DNA from: an uncultured Christensenellaceae bacterium
GTDB taxonomy: Bacteria > Bacillota > Clostridia > Christensenellales > UBA3700
Length of the DNA stretch: 64,000 nt
Assembly (NCBI GenBank): GCA_944383895.1
Contig: CALWRH010000007.1
Coordinates: 62,001-126,000 of the forward strand
Direction: 5' to 3'
Positions 42,838 to 50,472 of the stretch are shown here, piece by piece. The position numbers and the translations under genes were made by a program. The notes below the pieces were generated by a model that saw nothing but the letters and a program-made list of their open reading frames with translations, was not told where the DNA came from and searched no databases. How positions within the stretch are numbered: the stretch's first letter is position 1; each line of letters begins with the position of its first letter.

Positions 42838-44067
42838 TCACACCTTCTTCCTCAAAATATCGTCTTTTCCGAGCCTGTATTCAGTCGGAATATACAACTT
42901 CTGTTGTACGAGTTTTGCATCGTCTATACTGTTGCCGTTCTCGTCGAAAATTTGATTTACCTCGATAGTTTTGCCGAAATACCTGTCGTCGGGCGAAAGT
43001 ATTTCGAGCACGTCGCCGACTGCGAAACGGTTGCGCTGCTGCACGCATACCGCGCCTTTCGCATCGTCGTAACCTTCTACGAGCGCGATAAAAGCGTAAT
43101 CGCATTTAGGCTGCGAAGTTTCAAGGCACACGCTGTCCTTTTCTCCGTAATAAAAACCCGTCGTATAGTCGCGGTGACTGTTCTTTTCAAGCTCAGCAGA
43201 CAACAGCGCGGGCACTTTGTAGTTTTTATCCGAGGCGAATCCGTCGATAGCCTTGCGGTATGCGTTGACTACGCTCGCGACGTAATACTGCGACTTCATC
43301 CTGCCTTCTATCTTGAAGGAATACACACCGCTCTCTATAAGCTCTCCTATATGCCCGAGCATGTTGAGATCCTTGCTGTTGAGAATATACGTTCCTCTGT
43401 CGTCCTCGAGGATAGGAAGTCTTTCGCCTTTACGGTTTTTCTCCGTGATCTCGTATTCCCACCTGCACGCCTGAACGCAGTCTCCTCTGTTGCCGCTCCT
43501 TCCCGCAAGCACGGCTGACAGCAGGCATCTGCCGCTGTACGATATACACATCGCGCCGTGTACGAACGCCTCTATCTGCACGTCGCTTGGCAGATAATCT
43601 CTTATTTCTCTGACCTCTTTGAGAGATGTTTCTCTTGCAAGCACGATACGCTTTGCACCCTGATCAGCCCAGAATTTAGCAGAATACTTATTCGTAGTGT
43701 TTGCCTGTGTGGAAATATGTATCTCCAACACGGGCGCGTATTTTTTGCAGAATTCTATTACTCCGGGATCGGTCACGATCACGCCGTGAACGCCCGCCTT
43801 CTGCAAAAACGCAAGGTATTTAGGCAACTTGTCGAAATCGTCGTTTTTTGCGAAGACGTTGACTGCGACGTATATCTTTTTCCCTCTCTCCCTGACGTAA
43901 CGGCAAGCCTCTTCGAGCTGCTGCTTAGTAAAGTTTTTCGCGTTCGCTCTCAGAGAAAACTCGCTGCCCCCGACGTATACCGCGTCCGCGCCGAAATGAA
44001 GAGCCGTCTTCAGCTTTTCAAAATCTCCAGCGGGAGCAAGCAATTCGGTTTTTACAATTTCACACAT
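42838..44067 (-). CDS. Peptidase U32 family protein
   Basis: A 409-residue member of the U32 family. ELLAPAGDFEKLKTALHFGADAVY at the start and the signature EAFVHGAMCISYSGRCLLS are diagnostic; four cysteines, including CVQAC, suit an Fe-S cluster seen in the RlhA/TrhP/UbiU branches. In this family many members modify RNA (for example TrhP/RlhA hydroxylation) instead of cleaving protein, so the peptidase name may mislead. It overlaps the O-methyltransferase by 16 bases and has no clear Shine-Dalgarno. Confidence 0.93.
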   Translation of the reverse strand: MCEIVKTELLAPAGDFEKLKTALHFGADAVYVGGSEFSLRANAKNFTKQQLEEACRYVRERGKKIYVAVNVFAKNDDFDKLPKYLAFLQKAGVHGVIVTDPGVIEFCKKYAPVLEIHISTQANTTNKYSAKFWADQGAKRIVLARETSLKEVREIRDYLPSDVQIEAFVHGAMCISYSGRCLLSAVLAGRSGNRGDCVQACRWEYEITEKNRKGERLPILEDDRGTYILNSKDLNMLGHIGELIESGVYSFKIEGRMKSQYYVASVVNAYRKAIDGFASDKNYKVPALLSAELEKNSHRDYTTGFYYGEKDSVCLETSQPKCDYAFIALVEGYDDAKGAVCVQQRNRFAVGDVLEILSPDDRYFGKTIEVNQIFDENGNSIDDAKLVQQKLYIPTEYRLGKDDILRKKV

Positions 44068-44669
44068 ACAGCCGTACCGTCCTCCGTATCGTATATCGTA
44101 GTATCGAATTTTTCTTTGTCGCTTATCTTTTTCAAAAAAGCGCGCATGTTTGTAACTATCGTTCTGTGTTTATGAGGCGGATAAACGTCGCCTTTAACGA
44201 GCCCGAGATAATAGACGTTGTCCGCAAAAACTATCCCGCTTTTCGCGAGCGAAGGATACACAGCGTCGAGATAATCCGAATATCTGCTCTTTGCCGCGTC
44301 GATAAACACAAAGTCGTAAGTATTTTCTTTCGCAAGCATAGGAACGAGCTCGTCCGCATCTCCGAGATAAGCGTTTATCCTGTTTTCTATGCCGATTTCC
44401 TGCCAGAAGGCGCGCGCTCTTTCAAGCCTCTTTTCGTCCTTTTCAACCGTGTCGACGATCGCGCCCGTTTCAGTAGCGAGCCATGCAGTCGAAAAACCTA
44501 TCGCAGTGCCTATCTCGAGTATGCGATAGCATTTCGTGCGCTTTGCGGCGTCAAGCAGAAGTTTAAGACTTTCGGGCCTTATTATCGGTATATATTCTTC
44601 TCTTGCGCGAGCTTCGTAAGCGGGAGAAATTTCTCTCAGCTTTTTCGCGCACTCCTCCGGAACAGACAT
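44052..44669 (-). CDS. O-methyltransferase, TrmR/YrrM-like
   Basis: A 205-residue SAM-dependent methyltransferase (family 3). LEIGTAIGFSTAWLA is the SAM-binding motif I, FVFIDAAKSRYSDYL holds the metal-binding Asp, and FADNVYYLGLV follows. The Bacillus relative TrmR (YrrM) methylates 5-hydroxyuridine in tRNA. Its neighbour is a U32 protein, and Bacillus TrhP1/TrhP2 are U32 proteins that make ho5U, so the two probably act in one tRNA wobble-modification pathway. The ATG overlaps the rnjA stop (TGATG), with GAGG seven bases upstream. Confidence 0.88.
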   Translation of the reverse strand: MSVPEECAKKLREISPAYEARAREEYIPIIRPESLKLLLDAAKRTKCYRILEIGTAIGFSTAWLATETGAIVDTVEKDEKRLERARAFWQEIGIENRINAYLGDADELVPMLAKENTYDFVFIDAAKSRYSDYLDAVYPSLAKSGIVFADNVYYLGLVKGDVYPPHKHRTIVTNMRAFLKKISDKEKFDTTIYDTEDGTAVCVKL

Positions 44670-46327
44670 CACTCGACCTCTGTGATTATCGGCAAGATCA
44701 TAGGTCTTTGCTTGAGCTTGCCCGAGATGTATCTCTCTATCTGACGGCGCAGAGTCGACTTGAGCTTTCCTCTGTCCTGCGCGCCTTTATAATTTGCTTT
44801 TTCGACCGTGGTGCAGATTATCTCCTTTATCGGTTCGACGTGCTCTTCAGCTATCTGAAGTCCTCTCGTAATTATTTCGGGAGGAGCAAGGAGCGACGAG
44901 GTTTCGAGCCCTATCGTAACAAGCAAAATGACGAAACCGTCGTTGCTAAGCTGCTGTCTGTCCTTGAGTACAAGACTGTCGACGTCCACAAGTCCGTCGA
45001 CGTAGACGTTGCCCGCGGTAACGGTGCCTGTCTTTACGAGTTTTTTCTGCTTGAGTTCGAAACAATCGCCGATCTCGGGTATCTGTATGTTCTTTTCGTC
45101 CATGCCGAGACGCATGGCAAGTTCCTGATGCAGTTTCAGATGACGGTATTCTCCGTGCACGGGGATAAAATACTGCGGATGTATGAGCCTTTGCATGAGC
45201 TTGAGTTCTTCTTTGCAGGCGTGTCCCGAAACGTGAAGTTCTGCAAGAGAACCGTATACTACCCTCGCACCTCTTTTGCACAGATTGTTGATTACCGTGT
45301 AGATCATTTTTTCGTTGCCGGGGATAGGCGAAGACGAGATCACGACGACGTCCTGTCTGCCTACGCTGACTTTGTCGTCACCGAGAGCCATGCGCGTAAG
45401 CGCGCTCATAGGCTCGCCCTGAGAGCCCGTAGTGATGATACACAGTTCGCTCGGCGCGTATTTGCCGATATGGTCTATATCGACGATCGTGCCGTTGTCC
45501 GCGCTCATAATGCCGAGCTTGGTAGCGATCTCGCTGATGTTTTTCATGCTTCTGCCGTTGAAAGCGACCTTGCGGTTGTATTTCTGACAGATGTTTATGA
45601 TCTGCTGTATCCTGTTGACGTTGGACGCGAACGTAGCGATTATTATACGGCTGTCTGTATTTGCGGAAACTATCTTGTCGAGCGTTTCTCCGACTTTCTG
45701 CTCGCTCATCGTATATCCGTCCCTTTCTACGTTGGTGGACTCGCCCAGCATAAGTTTGACGCCTTTTTCTCCTATCGCAGCGAGGCGCGGCAGGTCTATG
45801 CTCTCTCCCGATAGCGGAGTATGGTCGACCTTGAAGTCGCCCGTATGGAAGATCACGCCTACGGGAGTCGTCACCGCGATAGCATATGCGCCCGATATGC
45901 TGTGCGTAACTCTTACGAATTCCACGTCGAAACAACCTATATTCTTGCTTTCGCCGCCTTTTACGGTAACGAGTTTGGGAGAAGTGATGTTGTGCTCTTT
46001 GAATTTGTTTCTGAGCAAAGCGAGCGTGAGATCGCTGCCGTAGATCTTAACGTTTTCGAGTCTGTCTTTTACGAGATACGGCACGCCTCCGATATGGTCT
46101 TCGTGTCCGTGCGTGAGCACTATGCCCTTTATCTTGTCGATATTTTCGTCGATATATGAAAAATCGGGAATTATCAGATCCACGCCCGGAGTATCGTATG
46201 TGCCGAACATGCATCCGCAATCGATGATAATGATGTTGTCGCCGTATTCGATCGCGGTCATGTTTTTGCCTATTTCGCCTACGCCGCCGAGAAAGACGAC
46301 TTTGAGCGATTTATATTTTTTTGCCAT
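44669..46327 (-). CDS. rnj: Ribonuclease J
   Basis: A 552-residue metallo-beta-lactamase/beta-CASP ribonuclease with 5' exo- and endonuclease activity, central to mRNA decay and rRNA processing. The metal motif is LTHGHEDHIGG; SGHACKEEL and PVHGEYRHL are conserved downstream. The ATG at 46325-46327 has GGAGG five bases upstream; a longer frame would run through the promoter. It leads the six-gene operon. Confidence 0.96.
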   Translation of the reverse strand: MAKKYKSLKVVFLGGVGEIGKNMTAIEYGDNIIIIDCGCMFGTYDTPGVDLIIPDFSYIDENIDKIKGIVLTHGHEDHIGGVPYLVKDRLENVKIYGSDLTLALLRNKFKEHNITSPKLVTVKGGESKNIGCFDVEFVRVTHSISGAYAIAVTTPVGVIFHTGDFKVDHTPLSGESIDLPRLAAIGEKGVKLMLGESTNVERDGYTMSEQKVGETLDKIVSANTDSRIIIATFASNVNRIQQIINICQKYNRKVAFNGRSMKNISEIATKLGIMSADNGTIVDIDHIGKYAPSELCIITTGSQGEPMSALTRMALGDDKVSVGRQDVVVISSSPIPGNEKMIYTVINNLCKRGARVVYGSLAELHVSGHACKEELKLMQRLIHPQYFIPVHGEYRHLKLHQELAMRLGMDEKNIQIPEIGDCFELKQKKLVKTGTVTAGNVYVDGLVDVDSLVLKDRQQLSNDGFVILLVTIGLETSSLLAPPEIITRGLQIAEEHVEPIKEIICTTVEKANYKGAQDRGKLKSTLRRQIERYISGKLKQRPMILPIITEVE

Positions 46328-46390
46328 TAAAGCCTCCGATTTATGCCTGCGACCGTGTTTTGCCGCATAAAAACGTAATAATACACATTT

Positions 46391-46419
46391 ATTATAATTA
46401 AATATAGCCGCCGTGTCAA
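46391..46419 (-). promoter_or_regulatory. Promoter of the six-gene RNase J operon
   Basis: On the minus strand, TTGACA (plus 46414-46419), a 17-base spacer starting CGGCGGC, TATAAT (plus 46391-46396). Confidence 0.9.
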
Positions 46420-46476
46420 TTGTTAGAGCGGACACTGCGCCCGTACTTTGAATTATCGACAGAATCGGACAATATA

Positions 46477-46504
46477 TTGACAAAATCAGCATTTTTGCTA
46501 TAAT
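46477..46504 (+). promoter_or_regulatory. Promoter of the 46530 zinc-ribbon gene
   Basis: TTGACA (46477-46482), 16 bases, TATAAT (46499-46504). Confidence 0.88.
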
Positions 46505-46529
46505 AAGCTTGAAACAGGAGGTTCGCGTC

Positions 46530-47009
46530 ATGAACGAAAAAGACAAAAAACATCTCAAAACAAAACGTATTCTCAAGATAGCAGGCCCGATAGTTTTGGT
46601 GGCAGGACTTGCCTTCGCCATAACGGGATTCGTCAACATTGCAACATCGATGGGTAGCGGAAGCATGCCCGACATGTTCTGGTGTTTCTTCATAGGATTC
46701 CCTCTTATAGCCGTCGGCGGAACCATGACGGGATGGGGATTCAAGAGAGAGATAGCAAGCTACGCGATGAGAGAAAGCACGCCTGTTTTTAACGAGGCGG
46801 GCGAGAAGATAAAACCGGGCATAAGCGCGATTGCGGACGCGGTAAAGAATTCTGACGTCAAGGTCTGCTCTGCATGCGGAGCCGAAAACGACAAGGACGC
46901 GACTTTCTGCAAAAAATGCGGAGCTCCCCTTTCAAAGAAATGCCCGTATTGCGGTGCCGAGCTCGATTCCGACGCCGTCTTCTGCGACAAATGCGGAAAA
47001 AAGCTGTAA
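46530..47009 (+). CDS. Membrane protein with double zinc ribbon
   Basis: A 159-residue protein: a basic N-terminus, two hydrophobic segments (about 18-40 and 53-75), a linker, and two zinc ribbons, CSACGAEN...FCKKCGAPL and CPYCGAEL...FCDKCGKKL. The plan matches the 25437-25847 product. The ATG at 46530 is chosen because GGAGG lies eight bases upstream; an upstream TTG would overlap the promoter region. Function unknown. Confidence 0.85.
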   Translation: MNEKDKKHLKTKRILKIAGPIVLVAGLAFAITGFVNIATSMGSGSMPDMFWCFFIGFPLIAVGGTMTGWGFKREIASYAMRESTPVFNEAGEKIKPGISAIADAVKNSDVKVCSACGAENDKDATFCKKCGAPLSKKCPYCGAELDSDAVFCDKCGKKL

Positions 47010-47030
47010 AAAATCCCGACTGAAAAAATT

Positions 47031-47065
47031 ATAAAAAATACCGCACTCGTTTGAGCGCGGTATTT
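47031..47065 (+). terminator. Terminator after the 46530 zinc-ribbon gene
   Basis: AATACCGC, CTC/GAG and GCGGTATT form an interrupted stem around 47037-47063, followed by TTATTTT. Confidence 0.75.
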
Positions 47066-47111
47066 TATTTTAGCTGATTCCCTACGGCTGTATTTTCGCA
47101 TAAAAATACAG

Positions 47112-47825
47112 TCAGATGCAAAAACCGAAGCGTTTTGCGTTGAGCGCGACGTCATTGTTCGTCAGATAATAAGAAGACAAAGTGCCTATGTCCGACCAAT
47201 AGCAATCCGTTTTCATCGCGTACAGACTTCCGTCAAGCCTCGGGAAAAGGTCTTTGGCAAAGTCGTATTTTGTATTCTCAGGCACAAGATCGAGTGCCGA
47301 TTTATCCATAACGTATACTCCCATATTAACAGTATTCGACAGCGGTCTTTCGGGTTTTTCACGAAAGCGCAGCACCCTGCCGTTCTTGTCGCACTCGACC
47401 ACGCCGAAAGAACGCGGATCTTCTACTTCTTTTACGGCAAGCGTTGCCGTTGCCCCGCTTTTTTCGTGAAAATCGACAAGCTCAGAAAAATCCATATCCG
47501 TAAACGCATCTCCGCTCACTACAAGAACGTCCGACCCGCAGTCTTTTGCGGCAAGCGCCACTCCGCCCGCAGTTCCGAGCGGAGTCTGTTCTATAAAATA
47601 CTCGATATTGACGCCCCATTTCGATCCGTCTTTGAAATGTCTGATTATGACAGAAGGTCTGTAACACAGTGTTATTGCTATATCTGTAAAACCACAATCC
47701 TTAAGGTGTTCGATCGTGTATTCGAGCACCGGTTTGTCTATAATTTTTACCATCGGTTTGGGTATTCTGTCCGTAAGCGGGCGAAGTCTGCTGCCTATAC
47801 CTCCCGCCATTATCACCGCTTTCAT
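47112..47825 (-). CDS. Sugar-1-phosphate nucleotidyltransferase
   Basis: A 237-residue NDP-sugar pyrophosphorylase. VIMAGGIGSRLRPLT is the nucleotide-binding signature, KPMVKIIDKPVLEY the substrate loop, and SGDAFTDMDF holds the metal-binding Asp. It resembles mannose-1-phosphate guanylyltransferases but lacks the C-terminal left-handed helix or phosphomutase domain of longer relatives. The sugar and nucleotide cannot be decided. Single gene, divergent from serC. Confidence 0.9.
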   Translation of the reverse strand: MKAVIMAGGIGSRLRPLTDRIPKPMVKIIDKPVLEYTIEHLKDCGFTDIAITLCYRPSVIIRHFKDGSKWGVNIEYFIEQTPLGTAGGVALAAKDCGSDVLVVSGDAFTDMDFSELVDFHEKSGATATLAVKEVEDPRSFGVVECDKNGRVLRFREKPERPLSNTVNMGVYVMDKSALDLVPENTKYDFAKDLFPRLDGSLYAMKTDCYWSDIGTLSSYYLTNNDVALNAKRFGFCI

Positions 47826-47899
47826 AACTTCCTCCGCATCGTTTTTGATAGTATATAGAAGAAATTGGTAAAATATTCACAAAGAACTCCTAAAAGTTG

Positions 47900-47928
47900 T
47901 TGCGCGCGCGTAATAATAAGCGTATAAT
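47900..47928 (+). promoter_or_regulatory. Promoter of serC-serA
   Basis: TTGCGC (47900-47905), 17 bases beginning GCGCG, TATAAT (47923-47928). The -35 is poor. Confidence 0.6.
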
Positions 47929-47976
47929 AAGTATATTAAATTTCTGAAAATAATATTTTCAAAAGGAAGGATATAT

Positions 47977-49050
47977 ATGAGAGTTTACAATTTTTCAGCC
48001 GGACCTTCGATGCTCCCGCTCGAAGTTCTGCAGCAAGCACAAGCTGACTTTGTCGACTACCAGGGTTGCGGCATGAGCGTCACCGAAATGAGCCACCGCA
48101 GCAAGCAGTACGACGCTATTCATCAAGAGTGCCTCTCTCTCCTCAGAGAGTTGATGAACGTGCCCGACAACTACAAGATTTTGCTTGTACAGGGCGGCGC
48201 TTCTCAGCAGTTCGACGCTATCCCCCTCAACCTGCTCAACGGTTCGGGCGTTGCAGATTACGTCGTAACGGGCAACTTTGCTAAAAAAGCTTACAAAGCG
48301 GCTAAAAATTACGGTGATATCCGCCTTGCAGGATCTTCCGAAGACAAGACGTTCACCTACATACCCAAGACTCTTACGCTTTCCGACAACGCCGATTACC
48401 TCTATATCTGCCAGAACAATACGATATTCGGTACGCGTTACACTTCTCTGCCTACTCCCAAGAGCGGCGTGCTCGTAGCAGACGTTTCTTCCAACATCCT
48501 CAGCGAAGTCATGGATGTCAGCAAATACGGCGTTATGTACGCAGGCGCGCAGAAGAACGTTGCTCCCGCAGGCGTGACCATCGTTATAGTCAGAGAAGAT
48601 CTTATCGGCAAGGAACAGGCTATCTGCCCGACGATGCTCAAGTGGAGCACTCAGGCAGACGCTGACAGCCTTTACAACACTCCCCCCTGTTTCTCTATCT
48701 ACATGGCTATGCTCAACCTTCGCCATCTCAAGAAACTCGGCGGCGTAAAAGAGATCCAGAAAGTGAACGAATACAAAGCCGGACTTCTCTACGACTTTAT
48801 CGACAACAGCGATTTCTATCACAACTACGTCAATAAAGAGGACCGCTCGCTTATGAACGTACCTTTCGTTACGGGCGACAAGGATCTCGACGCGAAGTTC
48901 GTTGCCGAGGCAAGCAAGAACGGTCTGCTTTCTATAAAAGGACACAAGCTCGTAGGCGGTATGCGCGCATCCATCTACAACGCAATGCCGGTAGAAGGCA
49001 TCAAGGCTCTTATCGAATTCATGAAGAAATTCGAACTCGAAAACAAGTGA
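47977..49050 (+). CDS. serC: Phosphoserine aminotransferase
   Basis: A 357-residue PLP enzyme converting 3-phosphohydroxypyruvate and glutamate to phosphoserine. FSAGPSMLPLEVL and MSVTEMSHRS open the protein and YAGAQKNVAPAGVTIVI carries the PLP lysine. AGGAAGGA precedes the ATG. It is followed 15 bases later by serA, completing two steps of serine synthesis; serB is not in the window. Confidence 0.97.
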   Translation: MRVYNFSAGPSMLPLEVLQQAQADFVDYQGCGMSVTEMSHRSKQYDAIHQECLSLLRELMNVPDNYKILLVQGGASQQFDAIPLNLLNGSGVADYVVTGNFAKKAYKAAKNYGDIRLAGSSEDKTFTYIPKTLTLSDNADYLYICQNNTIFGTRYTSLPTPKSGVLVADVSSNILSEVMDVSKYGVMYAGAQKNVAPAGVTIVIVREDLIGKEQAICPTMLKWSTQADADSLYNTPPCFSIYMAMLNLRHLKKLGGVKEIQKVNEYKAGLLYDFIDNSDFYHNYVNKEDRSLMNVPFVTGDKDLDAKFVAEASKNGLLSIKGHKLVGGMRASIYNAMPVEGIKALIEFMKKFELENK

Positions 49051-49065
49051 TAAGCAGGTGAAATT

Positions 49066-50226
49066 ATGATAAATATACTCAAGCTCAACGAAATCAGTCC
49101 TAAAGTAAAAAGCGTATTGTCCGAGCAATCCTATACGGTCGGCACCGACGTAACAAATCCTCAGGCTATACTGCTCAGAAGTTTTTCCATGCACGAATAC
49201 GAAGTTCCCGCAAGCGTTCAGGCTGTGGCGCGTGCAGGCGCGGGAGTAAACAACATCCCCGTAGACAAGATGACTCAGAAAGGTATCTGCGTATTCAACA
49301 CCCCCGGCGCAAACGCGAACGCTGTTAAAGAACTCGTTATCGCAGGTATGCTCCTCGGCAGCCGCAGGATCGTTCAAGGTATAAACTGGACTCAGTCCCT
49401 CAAGGGCGACGACGTTGACAAACAGGTAGAAAAAGGCAAGAAAGCTTTTGTCGGACAGGAACTTCAGGGCAAGACGCTCGGCGTCGTAGGCCTCGGAGCT
49501 ATCGGCAGACTCGTTGCAAACGTAGCTATCGAACTCGGCATGACGGTACTCGGTTACGACCCCTATCTCAGCGTTGACGGCGCGCTTATGCTCGATAAAA
49601 ACGTCGTGCACATCACCGACATAAATCAGTTGTTTGCAGAGGCTGATTACGTCACTTTGCACGTCCCTGCTACCGAGCAGACAAAGAACATGATCAACGA
49701 ACAGAGCATCAACTCTATGAAGACGGGAGTTGTCATCCTCAACTTCGCAAGAGGAGAACTCGTCAACAATGCCGACGTAGTCGACGCTGTCAAGAACGGC
49801 AAGGTAGGCAGATACGTTACCGACCTTCCCAAAGCCGAACTGCTCGGATACGACAACATCATCACGATACCTCACCTCGGAGCGTCCACTCCCGAGGCTG
49901 AAGACAATTGCGCAGTCATGGCTGCACGTCAGCTCAAGGACTTCCTCGAAAACGGCAACGTAGTAAACAGCGTTAACTTCCCTTCCGCAAGCGCACCCAG
50001 AACGGGCGTTTGCCGCATAAGCATACTGCACAAAAACGTAGCCAACATGATTGCGACCGCGACATCCTTTATCGCTAAAAAAGGCATAAACATCGCAAAC
50101 CTCGTATCTGCATCCAGAGGCGAGATCGGTTACATGCTGCTCGACGTAGACGCAAACGTTGACGAAGAAACGATAAAGCAGATGCAGAGCCAGGAAGGCT
50201 TTATCAAAGTCAGAGTGTTCGACTGA
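49066..50226 (+). CDS. serA: D-3-phosphoglycerate dehydrogenase
   Basis: A 386-residue NAD-dependent enzyme for the first step of serine synthesis. VARAGAGVNNIPVD, the Rossmann motif GVVGLGAIGRLVAN and the catalytic Arg/Glu/His set (FARGELV, IPHLGASTPEAE) are intact. A C-terminal ACT-like domain (about 315-386) is present, so feedback control by serine is possible. Confidence 0.96.
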   Translation: MINILKLNEISPKVKSVLSEQSYTVGTDVTNPQAILLRSFSMHEYEVPASVQAVARAGAGVNNIPVDKMTQKGICVFNTPGANANAVKELVIAGMLLGSRRIVQGINWTQSLKGDDVDKQVEKGKKAFVGQELQGKTLGVVGLGAIGRLVANVAIELGMTVLGYDPYLSVDGALMLDKNVVHITDINQLFAEADYVTLHVPATEQTKNMINEQSINSMKTGVVILNFARGELVNNADVVDAVKNGKVGRYVTDLPKAELLGYDNIITIPHLGASTPEAEDNCAVMAARQLKDFLENGNVVNSVNFPSASAPRTGVCRISILHKNVANMIATATSFIAKKGINIANLVSASRGEIGYMLLDVDANVDEETIKQMQSQEGFIKVRVFD

Positions 50227-50250
50227 AACATACAATCAAAGCAAATGCAC

Positions 50251-50276
50251 GCCGCTCCTTAAGGGGCGGCTCTTTT
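50251..50276 (+). terminator. Terminator after serA
   Basis: GCCGCTCC (50251-50258), loop TTAA, GGGGCGGC (50263-50270), then TCTTTTA. Confidence 0.85.
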
Positions 50277-50400
50277 ATGCTCTCATAAGTCTGTACGCAG
50301 CGAAATTCGCACGCTCAAAACGCAGACAGTTTTATCAGCATGCTTTCAGTCTGCCACGCAGAATCTTACGCGTATGTTTTATCCTCAAAACCCCATATAA

Positions 50401-50436
50401 AAACACGCGCCCGAACTTTACTTCGGACGTGTGTTT
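50401..50436 (-). terminator. Terminator of the MMPL gene
   Basis: A 14-base-pair interrupted stem (50401-50415 with about 50422-50436); on the minus strand it is followed by GTTTTTTATA. Confidence 0.75.
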
Positions 50437-50472
50437 TAACGGAAAATTGTATAACGTTGAAAAAACTTTTTA

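Noticed and set aside
46328..46744. N-terminal extension of RNase J by 139 residues
   Set aside because: It would pass through the consensus promoter and through the divergent gene; MAKKYKSLKVVFLGG with GGAGG upstream is the normal start.
47995..50235. A 746-residue open frame on the minus strand opposite serC and serA
   Set aside because: Shadow of two highly biased genes; it crosses the serC-serA junction and has no domain or start signals.
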